Shown piece by piece: positions 42,527 to 50,785 of a stretch of DNA of 64,000 nt. The position numbers and the translations under genes were made by a program. Source of the DNA: Leifsonia sp. SCN 70-46 (GTDB lineage Bacteria > Actinomycetota > Actinomycetes > Actinomycetales > Microbacteriaceae); assembly GCA_001725325.1 (NCBI GenBank), contig MEFY01000001.1:124001-188000 (forward strand), written 5' to 3'. The number at the start of each line of letters is the position of its first letter. Position 1 is the first letter of the stretch. The notes under the pieces were generated by a model. That model did no database searches and had not been told where the DNA came from. It saw only the letters and a program-made list of their open reading frames with translations.

Positions 42527-45081
42527 GCCCCGCGGCCCGGGTCGAACCGCACGCGCGAGAGCCGGCCGCCCGGCTCGAGCCGCCACGCGACCCCGCGCAG
42601 CCCCGCGAGGGGAGGCGGCAGCTCGCGCGTGCGGGTGAGCGCCCGCACGTCCGCCGGCGTGCACGCGTCGAGCACCACCTGCGCGTCGCCGAGCGCCGCG
42701 AGCGCACCCCAGCGCGACTGCCACTCGTCCACGTGACCGACGACGACGGCCCCCGGCGCCTCGTCCCCCAGGCGCACGGCGCCGGCCAGGAGCGCGAGCA
42801 CCTCCGCGGGCCGCGTCGTGACGACCGCGAGGCGCCGCCCGGGCTCGAGGTCGGCGACGAGGGGGTCGGCCTCGCCGACGGGCGGACGCGCGCGGACCAC
42901 CTGCACGCGGTCACCCCGCCACACCCCGGCCCCGGGCGGCAGCCCCGCGGCGAACGACGCGGCGTCGGCGCCCGCGAGCACCCAGTCCTGCTTGCCCGCG
43001 TGCCGCAGCAGCAGGCGCTCGGGCGCGAGCGCCGCGATGGGCGTGAGCTCCGCGGTGAGGCGCTTCGCCGAGAGGGCGACGTGGATTCCGCGCTCCGGCC
43101 CGTCCCGCAGCAGCGCGACGAGGCGCTCGACGACGACCTGCCGGTAGTCCGGCGGGAACCGCGCGAGGAGCGAGTCCGCGTCGTCGACGACGAGCACCCC
43201 CGGACCGCCCGAGGCCGCGGCGCCGATCACGTCCCACGCGGCGGCGATGCCGCGCGGCACGCGCGTGCCCCCGGGCGCGAGGGCGGCGAGCGCCGTGGAG
43301 GTGCCGCTGCGCGCCGCGCCGAGCACGAGCACGTGGCCGTCGGACTCCGGGCTCCAGACCGCGACCGCCCTGCGCTGCTCGTGCGGGAGGTCGACGAGGG
43401 CGAACCCGCCCGGCGCGTCCTGCGGGTCGACGTCGGCCGGGAGCGGCTCGCACCAGGGCCTCCTCGGCGGCGGGGAGCCGCGCCACCGCCGCGTCACACG
43501 CTCCACGTCGGCATCGCCCGCGAGCGCGAACTGCACCTCGTACGGCTCGCCGTCGGGCGGCGCGAGCACGCCCCGCCCCGTCGCGCGCGCGGGGATGGCG
43601 GCGGCGGCATCCGTGCCCACGAGGGCGACGCTGTCCGCGCGGTTGTTGACGCGCAGGCACACCCGCAGGTGCGCGTTCGCGAGCACCGAGTCGCGCACGA
43701 CGCCCGCGGGCCGCTGGGTGCACAGCACGAGGTGCACGCCGAGGGAGCGCCCGCGCGCGGCGATGTCGGAGAAGAGCGCGTGCAGGTCGGGGTGGTCGGC
43801 GAGCAGGGCCGCGAACTCGTCGACCACGATCACGAGGCGCGCGAGCGAGGGCACGTCGTCGACCGACCGCGCAGCCGCATCCGCGATGACCCGCTCGCGG
43901 TGCCGCAGCTCCGCCCGGAGGCTCGCGAGCGCGCGCGCGGCGTGCGCCTCGTCGAGGTCGGTGATGATCCCCACCGTGTGCGGCAGCCCCGCGAGGGGCG
44001 CGAACGCCGAACCGCCCTTGAAGTCGACGAGCAGCACGGTGAGCCTCTCGGGCGGCTCGGCGGCGGTCATGGCGAGAACCCACGACACGAGCAGCTCGCT
44101 CTTGCCGCTGCCGGTCGTGCCCGCGACGAGTGCGTGCGGCCCGTCGCGCACGAGGTCGAGCACGACGGGGCCGTGCGGACCGGTGCCGACCGCGCCCCCG
44201 GGAAGAGAGCCGAGGGCGGCGGTCTCCACGGCTGCCGCGGCGGGTCGCGGCAGGCCCGCCGCCCAGCTCGCCGCGGCCTCGAGCCCCACGACGCCGGGCC
44301 GCACGGCCCCGCGCATCCCGCGGTCGGGATGCCGCACGACGGCCGCGCCCGTGGGCGTCGCGAGGATGACGACCCCGCACCCCGCGGGAAGCTCCGACTC
44401 CGCGGCTGCCGTCGCCACCGACGCGACGACCCCGTCGGCATCGCGCACCTCGACGCGGGCGCCCCCGCCCGCGCGCGCATGCGGGAGCGAGGCGACCCAC
44501 GGCTCGCCGCCCGTGATGCCGTGCGTGCCCGCCGGGAGGGCATGAGCGAGCTGCACGACGAGGGCGCGCGCCATCGCCGCCGCGAGCACGGGCGGCGCGC
44601 ACACGCCGATGCCGAGCCGGGCGTCCACGAGGAGGGGGGCGTGCCGCAGCACCGCCGCGCGCTCGGCGAGCACGGGATCGACGCTGAGCGAGCTCCCGAC
44701 GGACCCCGTGCCCAACGTCACGAGGGTCGAGGGGGTGCGTGGCGCCGCGCCCGCGACGATCGCCGCCCCGGTGGGCGCGCGCTCCGCGAGCACGTCGCGC
44801 TCCTCGGCGTGGGCGAGGTCGATGGCGTCGAGCGCCGCGCGCTCCTCCTCCGCGAACCGCGCGGCCTCCCTGCGCCGCGTGCGCCTCGCGCCCAGGCGCG
44901 CGTCCGCGACGCCCGCGAGCGCCGTGACGGGGCCGAGCAGCGCGAAGAGGAGCGTGAACGGCGATCCCGTGACCATCCACAGCACGACGGCGACCACGAC
45001 GGGGGCGAGGCTCGCCACGATCGGGAGGCGGAACGGGGCCGGCTTCTCGACGGGGCGCGGGGCGGCTATCGCGACGGGCAT
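42523..45081 (-). CDS. FtsK/SpoIIIE-EccC-like membrane ATPase
   Basis: 852 residues. Two close hydrophobic segments (about 20-38 and 41-59), a linker, then a complete ATPase module with Walker A GTTGSGKSE (about 321) and Walker B LVIVVDEFAAL (about 416). A second module (about 565-850) has Walker A decayed to GAARSGTST, lacking the Lys, and Walker B VLVVDDADSLL. Paired intact and decayed modules are the plan of EccC-type secretion ATPases, though EccC has three. No WXG100 gene is adjacent. It is 61 bp after the FHA gene and probably the end of that operon. Confidence 0.88.
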   Translation of the reverse strand: MPVAIAAPRPVEKPAPFRLPIVASLAPVVVAVVLWMVTGSPFTLLFALLGPVTALAGVADARLGARRTRRREAARFAEEERAALDAIDLAHAEERDVLAERAPTGAAIVAGAAPRTPSTLVTLGTGSVGSSLSVDPVLAERAAVLRHAPLLVDARLGIGVCAPPVLAAAMARALVVQLAHALPAGTHGITGGEPWVASLPHARAGGGARVEVRDADGVVASVATAAAESELPAGCGVVILATPTGAAVVRHPDRGMRGAVRPGVVGLEAAASWAAGLPRPAAAAVETAALGSLPGGAVGTGPHGPVVLDLVRDGPHALVAGTTGSGKSELLVSWVLAMTAAEPPERLTVLLVDFKGGSAFAPLAGLPHTVGIITDLDEAHAARALASLRAELRHRERVIADAAARSVDDVPSLARLVIVVDEFAALLADHPDLHALFSDIAARGRSLGVHLVLCTQRPAGVVRDSVLANAHLRVCLRVNNRADSVALVGTDAAAAIPARATGRGVLAPPDGEPYEVQFALAGDADVERVTRRWRGSPPPRRPWCEPLPADVDPQDAPGGFALVDLPHEQRRAVAVWSPESDGHVLVLGAARSGTSTALAALAPGGTRVPRGIAAAWDVIGAAASGGPGVLVVDDADSLLARFPPDYRQVVVERLVALLRDGPERGIHVALSAKRLTAELTPIAALAPERLLLRHAGKQDWVLAGADAASFAAGLPPGAGVWRGDRVQVVRARPPVGEADPLVADLEPGRRLAVVTTRPAEVLALLAGAVRLGDEAPGAVVVGHVDEWQSRWGALAALGDAQVVLDACTPADVRALTRTRELPPPLAGLRGVAWRLEPGGRLSRVRFDPGRGA

Positions 45082-45142
45082 CCCACCATGACAGCGCGCT
45101 CGGGGCGCCCCAGGGAGGGCGCGACCGCGAACTGTGGAGGGA

Positions 45143-46087
45143 TCAGCTCACGATGAAGAACTGCTCGCCGATCTCGACGCGCGCGCCGCGGGAGACGCGG
45201 TAGCGCTTGCCGGGCTCGCAGCGGCGCGGCTCGCGGTCGGGCTCGCGCACGACGCTGCCGTTGCCCGAGTACCTGTCGCTCACCCAGAAGAACGGGCCGT
45301 CCTGGCCGAACTCGAGGTGGGTCTTCGACACGGAACGGCCCGGGTCGACTATCGCGATGAGGGTGTCGACGTACTCGCCGGGCTCGGCCATGGGGTTGCG
45401 GCCGATGAGGCCCGTGCCGCCCACGCTCACGCTCTCCCCCGTGCTGAACTGCAGCACGAACCGCTCGCCGCGCGGACCGCGCGGCACGAGGCGGGTCTCG
45501 GAGACGTCGGCGATCTCGGCGAAGGGCTTGGCCGCCGCATCCTGCTCGACGCGCACGGGCACGTCGGGCTCGAACTCGACGGGCGCCTGCGGGCGGGGCG
45601 CCGCGTGCTCGGTCGAGCGCGGGAGGCCCCACGGGAACGGGTCGAGGATGTTCGTGTCGCTGGGCCGCGAGCGCTCGCCCTCGCGCTGCCGGACGAAGCC
45701 GCACTCGGGGCAGAAGATGTCCGAGCCGGAGAGCTGGGCGCCGCACTGGGCACAGCGCTCGCCCGCGGGGTGCGCCGCGGCGGGCTCGGGCGCGACTGCG
45801 GGCTCGGGGATGACGACGGGCTCGGGCTCGACGACGGGCTCGGGCTCGGGTTCCGGTTCCGCCGCGGCGGGCTCGGGCACGACGGGCCGGGGCTCCGGCG
45901 CCAGGGGCGCGGGCGCGGGCTCCTCGAGGGGCGCGGGCGCGACGGCCTCGGCGACGGGCGCCTCGGCGACCACGGCCTCGGTCTTCGCCTTGGGGCTGCG
46001 ACCGCCCTTGGTGTTGACCGGACGTCCGCACTCGCCGCAGAACATGGCTCCGGCGGGCAGCTCGGTACCGCAGTAGAAACAGGTCAC
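45143..46087 (-). CDS. Zinc-ribbon and FHA domain protein
   Basis: 314 residues. A zinc ribbon at residues 3-20 (CFYCG to CGECG), a Pro/Glu/Ala-rich linker of about 75 residues, a second zinc ribbon (CAQCG to CPECG, about 112-130) and a C-terminal FHA domain (about 215-310) with the phosphothreonine-binding GRNP, SVSKTHLEF and SGNGS elements intact. It should bind phosphothreonine proteins, perhaps targets of the kinase at 56684. GTG at 46087 overlaps the transglutaminase-like stop as GTGA. Confidence 0.9.
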   Translation of the reverse strand: MTCFYCGTELPAGAMFCGECGRPVNTKGGRSPKAKTEAVVAEAPVAEAVAPAPLEEPAPAPLAPEPRPVVPEPAAAEPEPEPEPVVEPEPVVIPEPAVAPEPAAAHPAGERCAQCGAQLSGSDIFCPECGFVRQREGERSRPSDTNILDPFPWGLPRSTEHAAPRPQAPVEFEPDVPVRVEQDAAAKPFAEIADVSETRLVPRGPRGERFVLQFSTGESVSVGGTGLIGRNPMAEPGEYVDTLIAIVDPGRSVSKTHLEFGQDGPFFWVSDRYSGNGSVVREPDREPRRCEPGKRYRVSRGARVEIGEQFFIVS

Positions 46088-48417
46088 GGGCCGGTCTTTC
46101 TCTCTCTGAAGAGCCTGCTGACACTATAGCCACCGAGCGAGCGGACCGAGATCCGCGCCCGGAGCCGCTGCCATCGGGTGAGGTCGGCATCGAGGGACGC
46201 CTGCAGCTCGTCGACGGCGCGCCATACGCTGTCGGCGTCCGACTCCTGGGGGTCGTCCGGTGCGAACACCGCGCGGTCGGCCACCGCCGCGAGCACCTGC
46301 GACTGCACGCCGCCCGCGATCGCCGCGACCTCGCTGCGCGTCGACGCGGGCGCGGGGCTCAGGCCGTGGTCGACGACGGAGTCCTCGAACTCCTGCCATC
46401 CGCCGCTGATGCGCTGCAGCACGTCCGGCGCGCGGCGGCGCAGACGGCGCCGGCGCATCTTCGCCGCGATGACGAGCGCGAACGGCGCGAGCAGGATCGC
46501 CGCGATGAGCAGCACGAGGCCCAGGGCGCGCGCGACGGCGAGCAGCACGAGGATGACCGGGTTGAGGTCGGCCGGGAGCTCCTGCTGGCTGTCCGGCGTG
46601 GGCTGCCGGTCGAACCGCTCGTCCTCGACGACGGGAGGGGGGACGATCGTCGGCGGGCGCGAGACCTGCGCGTTGTCCTCGGGGGTCTCCTCGGGGATGT
46701 CGCGCGCCTCGGGCGTGGGGTCGATCGTGACCCAGCCGTACTGGGCGGTGTCGACCTCGATCCACGCGGAGATGTCGCTGCCCGTGACCGTGCCGCTCGT
46801 GGGCGCGAAGCCCACCACGACGCGCGCCGGGAAGCCGATGTCGTCGGCCATGAGCGCAGCCGCGACGGCGTACTGCTCGGCGTCGCCGATCATGCGCGGC
46901 GACGAGAGCAGCTCGGCTATGCGGTCCGCGGCGTGGCCCGAGCGGCTCGGCGGCTCGTCGTCCGTCACGCCGTGGCTGATGTAGCCGTCGGTGGCGAGGC
47001 CCGCGAGCATCGCGACGAGGCGCTTGCCCGGTCCGTCGATGCCCGTCGTGTACTCGTCGAGCTTGGCGGCGAGCTCGTCGGGCACGTCGGTGGGCGACGG
47101 GACCGTCGCCGTGCCGGGCTCGAGCGACGCGAGCTGGGCATCCGTGGGCTGGCTCGGGACCACCGCGTCGAGCGTGTAGCTGTCGCCCGAGGCCAGGCCG
47201 CGCACGACGGCGGCCGTGCCGGAGACGTCGTTGTAGTAGAACGAGTCGCGCAGGGCGGCGGCGTCGGAGCCCGAGAACGTGACGCCCTCGAGCTTGCCGA
47301 CGGTGGGCAGCCAGACGCCCGTGTAGTCGCGCACGGTCACGCCCACGCTCACCTGGTCGCCGTCGACGCGCGACTGGTCGACGGTCGACGGCACGCGCGT
47401 GAACGACCCGGAGAGGCTCGAGACCGAGTCGCTGCCGACGGCGTAGACGACGCCGTCGTAGGTGTCGAGGGTGGCGATGCGGATGCGGCCGCCCTCCGGC
47501 AGCCCCGTGACCGTGAGGAGCACGTCGTCCACGAGCCCGGGCTTCCAGTAGGCGCGGAAGCCCGACAACGGGCTCACGTAGTCGCGCGGGTCGAAGGGCT
47601 GCTCGATCGACGTGCGCAGCACCGTGCGGTCCGCGGCCGGGGGCACGACGCCCACCGCGACTACCGCGCCCGCGGACGCGATGGCGAGGATGACCGTCGC
47701 CGCCACGACCGTGCGCACGGGCGAGTTGCCGCTCTCCGCGGCCGGCGCATCGGACGACGACGCCGCCGTGAGCCGCCGGATCGCCGCGCGGCGCCGGTAC
47801 CACCGGAACCACACGAGCCACAGCAGCACGGCGACGAGCAGCGCGACGGGCGCCGCGAGGGGACGGTCGGGGAAGCGCGGGCCGAATGCCGTCGCGACGA
47901 GGAACATGACGATGGGCGGCAGCACGGCGAGCTCGCCGCGCCTCGCGCGCAGCGCGATCGTGAGCGAGACCACGGTCGTGCCGAGCACGAGCACGAGGGC
48001 CGGCACGAGCAGCGCTTGGTAGTCGCCCACGGGCAGCGAGATCGTGAGCAGCTGCTTCCAGCCGAGCGCGACGCCCGCGACGAGGTCGACGATGCCCTCG
48101 GGCGTGGGGAGCACGCCGAGCTGGGTCTTGCCGGGCACGGCGAGCGGCACGCCCACGGCCAGGAAGGCGCCCACGGTCGCGAGCAGCACCGCGATGGACG
48201 GCCAGCGGAACTCCGCGGACAGGATGACGATGAGCGACCCCACGGCGAGCGCGACGACGACGAGCACGACGAGGGCCGTGCTGCGGTAGATGGGCCACAG
48301 GGCGGTGGCGGCGATGGCGGTCGAGAGCCACACCATGACCGTGTTGACGAGCACGAACACGGGGCCGGTCGTCCTGCGGCGCACGCGCGCGCGCCTCGGT
48401 GCTGGGGTCGTCGTCAC
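46084..48417 (-). CDS. TgpA-like transglutaminase-fold membrane protein, catalytically degenerate
   Basis: 777 residues. About six membrane helices (up to residue 260), an extracellular region with a transglutaminase-like core (about 500-570), a C-terminal helix (about 605-630) and a cytoplasmic tail. The core reads GDAEQYAVAAALMADDIGFP where the active Cys normally stands in place of the first Ala, and SAWIEV where His normally precedes AW; only the DPTP Asp remains. It is therefore probably a binding pseudoenzyme. GTG at 48417 overlaps the DUF58 stop. Confidence 0.88.
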   Translation of the reverse strand: MTTTPAPRRARVRRRTTGPVFVLVNTVMVWLSTAIAATALWPIYRSTALVVLVVVALAVGSLIVILSAEFRWPSIAVLLATVGAFLAVGVPLAVPGKTQLGVLPTPEGIVDLVAGVALGWKQLLTISLPVGDYQALLVPALVLVLGTTVVSLTIALRARRGELAVLPPIVMFLVATAFGPRFPDRPLAAPVALLVAVLLWLVWFRWYRRRAAIRRLTAASSSDAPAAESGNSPVRTVVAATVILAIASAGAVVAVGVVPPAADRTVLRTSIEQPFDPRDYVSPLSGFRAYWKPGLVDDVLLTVTGLPEGGRIRIATLDTYDGVVYAVGSDSVSSLSGSFTRVPSTVDQSRVDGDQVSVGVTVRDYTGVWLPTVGKLEGVTFSGSDAAALRDSFYYNDVSGTAAVVRGLASGDSYTLDAVVPSQPTDAQLASLEPGTATVPSPTDVPDELAAKLDEYTTGIDGPGKRLVAMLAGLATDGYISHGVTDDEPPSRSGHAADRIAELLSSPRMIGDAEQYAVAAALMADDIGFPARVVVGFAPTSGTVTGSDISAWIEVDTAQYGWVTIDPTPEARDIPEETPEDNAQVSRPPTIVPPPVVEDERFDRQPTPDSQQELPADLNPVILVLLAVARALGLVLLIAAILLAPFALVIAAKMRRRRLRRRAPDVLQRISGGWQEFEDSVVDHGLSPAPASTRSEVAAIAGGVQSQVLAAVADRAVFAPDDPQESDADSVWRAVDELQASLDADLTRWQRLRARISVRSLGGYSVSRLFRERKTGP

Positions 48418-49796
48418 GCGGCCGCCGATCGCGCGAGGGACTTCTGCAGGTCCTCGAGGAACCCGATGGTGAGCACGCTGAGCCCCGCGACGCGGCGCAG
48501 GCCCGGCGGGCGGTCGGGGTCGCACACGACCGCGACGACCTCGACGTCGGCGGGGAACTTCGTCGACGCCGCGCGCAGCTCCTGGGGCGTCGCGCCCGAC
48601 CCGCACACGAGGAAGGCGACGGAGACGCCCACGGCCTGCTCCCCCGTGACGCGCGCGACGTCGGTGATCGTGAGCGCGGACTCGTCGCGCTCGACGACGG
48701 CGAGGTCGTCGAGCAGGCGCGTGCGCGTGAGCGTCGACAGCAGCTTGACGGCGAAGACCTTGCGCTTGGCGAACTGGGGCGTGACCTCGCTCGCGACGAC
48801 GGTGACGGTGCGGGCGTCGCGGATGGCGCGCGCGCCGAGGGATCCCGCGACGCTCACCGCCATCTCGAACTCCTCGTCGTTCGCGTAGTCCGACTCCGAG
48901 AGGCTCAGTGCGATCACCAGATGGCTGCGCCGGGTCTCCTCGAACTGGCGCACCATGTAGGTGCCCGTGCGCGCCGTCGACTTCCAGTGGATGTACCGCC
49001 GCTCGTCGCCCGGCAGGTACTCGCGCAGCGCGTGGAACGACACGTCGTTGTTCGACAGGTCGCGCGTGGGGTTGCCCTCGAGGTCGCGGATGAACCCCGT
49101 GCTCATGCTCGGGATGCTGATCGTGCGCGGATGCACGAAGACCTGCTGCACGTCGGTCCACACGAGCTCGCGGCGCACGATGCCGATGGGGTCGGCCCGC
49201 ACCGTGCGCACGGGCCCCACGGGGACGACGCCGCGGCGCGCCGTCGGCACCGCGAACTCGTGGGAGAACGATGCGCCGCGCGCGAGACCGGGAAGCGCGG
49301 CCTCGGCGAGGCCCGCGCCGACGGGCACCTCGACCGTCACGCCGAACGTGCGGCGGCGGCCCGGGTTGGTGACGACGACCTCGCCCACGGCCCGCTCCCC
49401 CGCGACGACCCTGCTGTGCGGCAGGCCCAGCTCGATCGTGATGGCGCTGCGGCCGACGAGGTACACGAAGGCGATGACGACTATCGCGCCGAGCGCGAAG
49501 CCCACGACGATGAGCTCCACCCACCCGACGGCGTAGCCGATGCCCAGGGTGAGCGGGATCGCGACGAGCACCGACCAGCCGAGGGGGGTGATGACTCCCG
49601 CGAGACGCCGGAACACGCGCGCCACGACGCCCCGTGCCGCCGAGAAGAAGCGCACAGTCGCGATGACCGCGTCGGCGAGCAGGCCCGTGCGGTCGCCGAC
49701 GATGCGCGTGCGCGCGTTCGTCAGGCCCTGCGTGCCCGTCGTCGTGTGGTGCGCGTCCGTCCGGGTGGGGGCGGCGCGCGTGGGTGCCGCCCTCAT
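48414..49796 (-). CDS. DUF58 membrane protein
   Basis: 460 residues. Two membrane helices (about 70-90 and 94-114) are followed by the DUF58 domain with REYLPGDERRYIHWKSTART (about residues 255-274). Unlike the soluble DUF58 protein at 23124, this one is membrane anchored with an N-terminal Thr/Arg-rich head. It lies between MoxR and the transglutaminase-fold gene, the common order in such operons. The ATG at 49796 forms TGATG with the MoxR stop; a GTG one codon earlier is possible. Confidence 0.9.
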   Translation of the reverse strand: MRAAPTRAAPTRTDAHHTTTGTQGLTNARTRIVGDRTGLLADAVIATVRFFSAARGVVARVFRRLAGVITPLGWSVLVAIPLTLGIGYAVGWVELIVVGFALGAIVVIAFVYLVGRSAITIELGLPHSRVVAGERAVGEVVVTNPGRRRTFGVTVEVPVGAGLAEAALPGLARGASFSHEFAVPTARRGVVPVGPVRTVRADPIGIVRRELVWTDVQQVFVHPRTISIPSMSTGFIRDLEGNPTRDLSNNDVSFHALREYLPGDERRYIHWKSTARTGTYMVRQFEETRRSHLVIALSLSESDYANDEEFEMAVSVAGSLGARAIRDARTVTVVASEVTPQFAKRKVFAVKLLSTLTRTRLLDDLAVVERDESALTITDVARVTGEQAVGVSVAFLVCGSGATPQELRAASTKFPADVEVVAVVCDPDRPPGLRRVAGLSVLTIGFLEDLQKSLARSAAA

Positions 49797-50785
49797 CACA
49801 CGGCTTGGCGCTCGCTCGGCGGCGGCGTCTCGATGAGGATCTGGCTCATGATGCTCTGGGCGGTGACGCCGTCGAACTCGGCCTCCGCGTCGATCACGAG
49901 GCGGTGGGCGAGCACGGGCTCGGCGAGCGCCTTGACGTCGTCGGGGATGACGTAGTGCCGCCCGCTCGCGGCGGCGAGCGTCTTGGCCGTCCGCACGAGC
50001 GCGAGGGCGCCGCGCACGCTCGCCCCGAGGCGCACCTCGGTGGCCGTGCGCGTGGACTCGACGATGCGGCTCACGTAGTCGTTGATCGTCGCGTCGACGT
50101 GCACGGTGCGCGCGAGGTTGGCCATCTCGACCACGACGTCGGCGGTCACGATGGGCGGCACGACCGTCTCGTGCGCCTTGACGCCCGCGCCCTCGAGGAT
50201 GCGCACCGTCGACGAGTGGTCGGGGTATCCGATCGACGCCTTCATGAGGAAGCGGTCGAGCTGCGCCTCCGGGAGGCGGTAGGTGCCCGCCTGCTCGATG
50301 GGGTTCTGCGTCGCGATGACCATGAAGGGCGCGCCCACGGGGTGGCTCACGCCGTCGACGGTCACGTGCGCCTCCTCCATGACCTCGAGGAGGGCGGACT
50401 GCGTCTTCGGGGATGCGCGGTTGATCTCGTCGGCGAGCACGATGTTGGCGAAGATCGGCCCGGGGTGGAACTCGAACTCCTGCTCGCCCTGGTTGTAGAT
50501 GCTCACACCCGTGATGTCGCCGGGCAGCAGGTCGGGCGTGAACTGGATGCGGCTCGACGTGCCGGCGACCGACTGCGCCATGGCGCGCGCGAAGGAGGTC
50601 TTGCCCGTTCCGGGGTAGTCCTCGAGGAGGAGGTGGCCGTCGCTCAGGAGCGCGGTGAAGCCGAGGCGGATGACGAACGTCTTGCCGAGGAGCACCTGGT
50701 CGACGTTGGCGACGAGCCTGTTGAAGATGTCCGAGAACCAGTCGGCCTGCTCGGGTGTCATGGTCATGCTGTTGTCCCTCATCAT
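49796..50785 (-). CDS. MoxR family AAA+ ATPase
   Basis: 329 residues. Walker A LEDYPGTGKTSFARAMA (about residue 50), Walker B IVLADEINRASPKTQSAL, sensor 1 [20 protein letters not shown]. It is clearly distinct from the MoxR at 24031 (GTGKT instead of GLAKT). The start overlaps the stop of the giant protein as TGATG. As the only MoxR in this operon it would act on the DUF58 and transglutaminase-fold products. Confidence 0.93.
   Translation of the reverse strand: MMRDNSMTMTPEQADWFSDIFNRLVANVDQVLLGKTFVIRLGFTALLSDGHLLLEDYPGTGKTSFARAMAQSVAGTSSRIQFTPDLLPGDITGVSIYNQGEQEFEFHPGPIFANIVLADEINRASPKTQSALLEVMEEAHVTVDGVSHPVGAPFMVIATQNPIEQAGTYRLPEAQLDRFLMKASIGYPDHSSTVRILEGAGVKAHETVVPPIVTADVVVEMANLARTVHVDATINDYVSRIVESTRTATEVRLGASVRGALALVRTAKTLAAASGRHYVIPDDVKALAEPVLAHRLVIDAEAEFDGVTAQSIMSQILIETPPPSERQAV

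Noticed and set aside
41371..45156. A plus-strand open frame of about 1260 codons spanning ald and the FtsK-like gene
   Set aside because: It crosses two well-supported genes in other frames and is His/Arg-rich low complexity.
42523..46087. Search for WXG100 or EccB/D/E genes around the EccC-like ATPase
   Set aside because: None is present in the 61-bp gap, in either flanking gene or elsewhere in the window, so a standard type VII system was not called.
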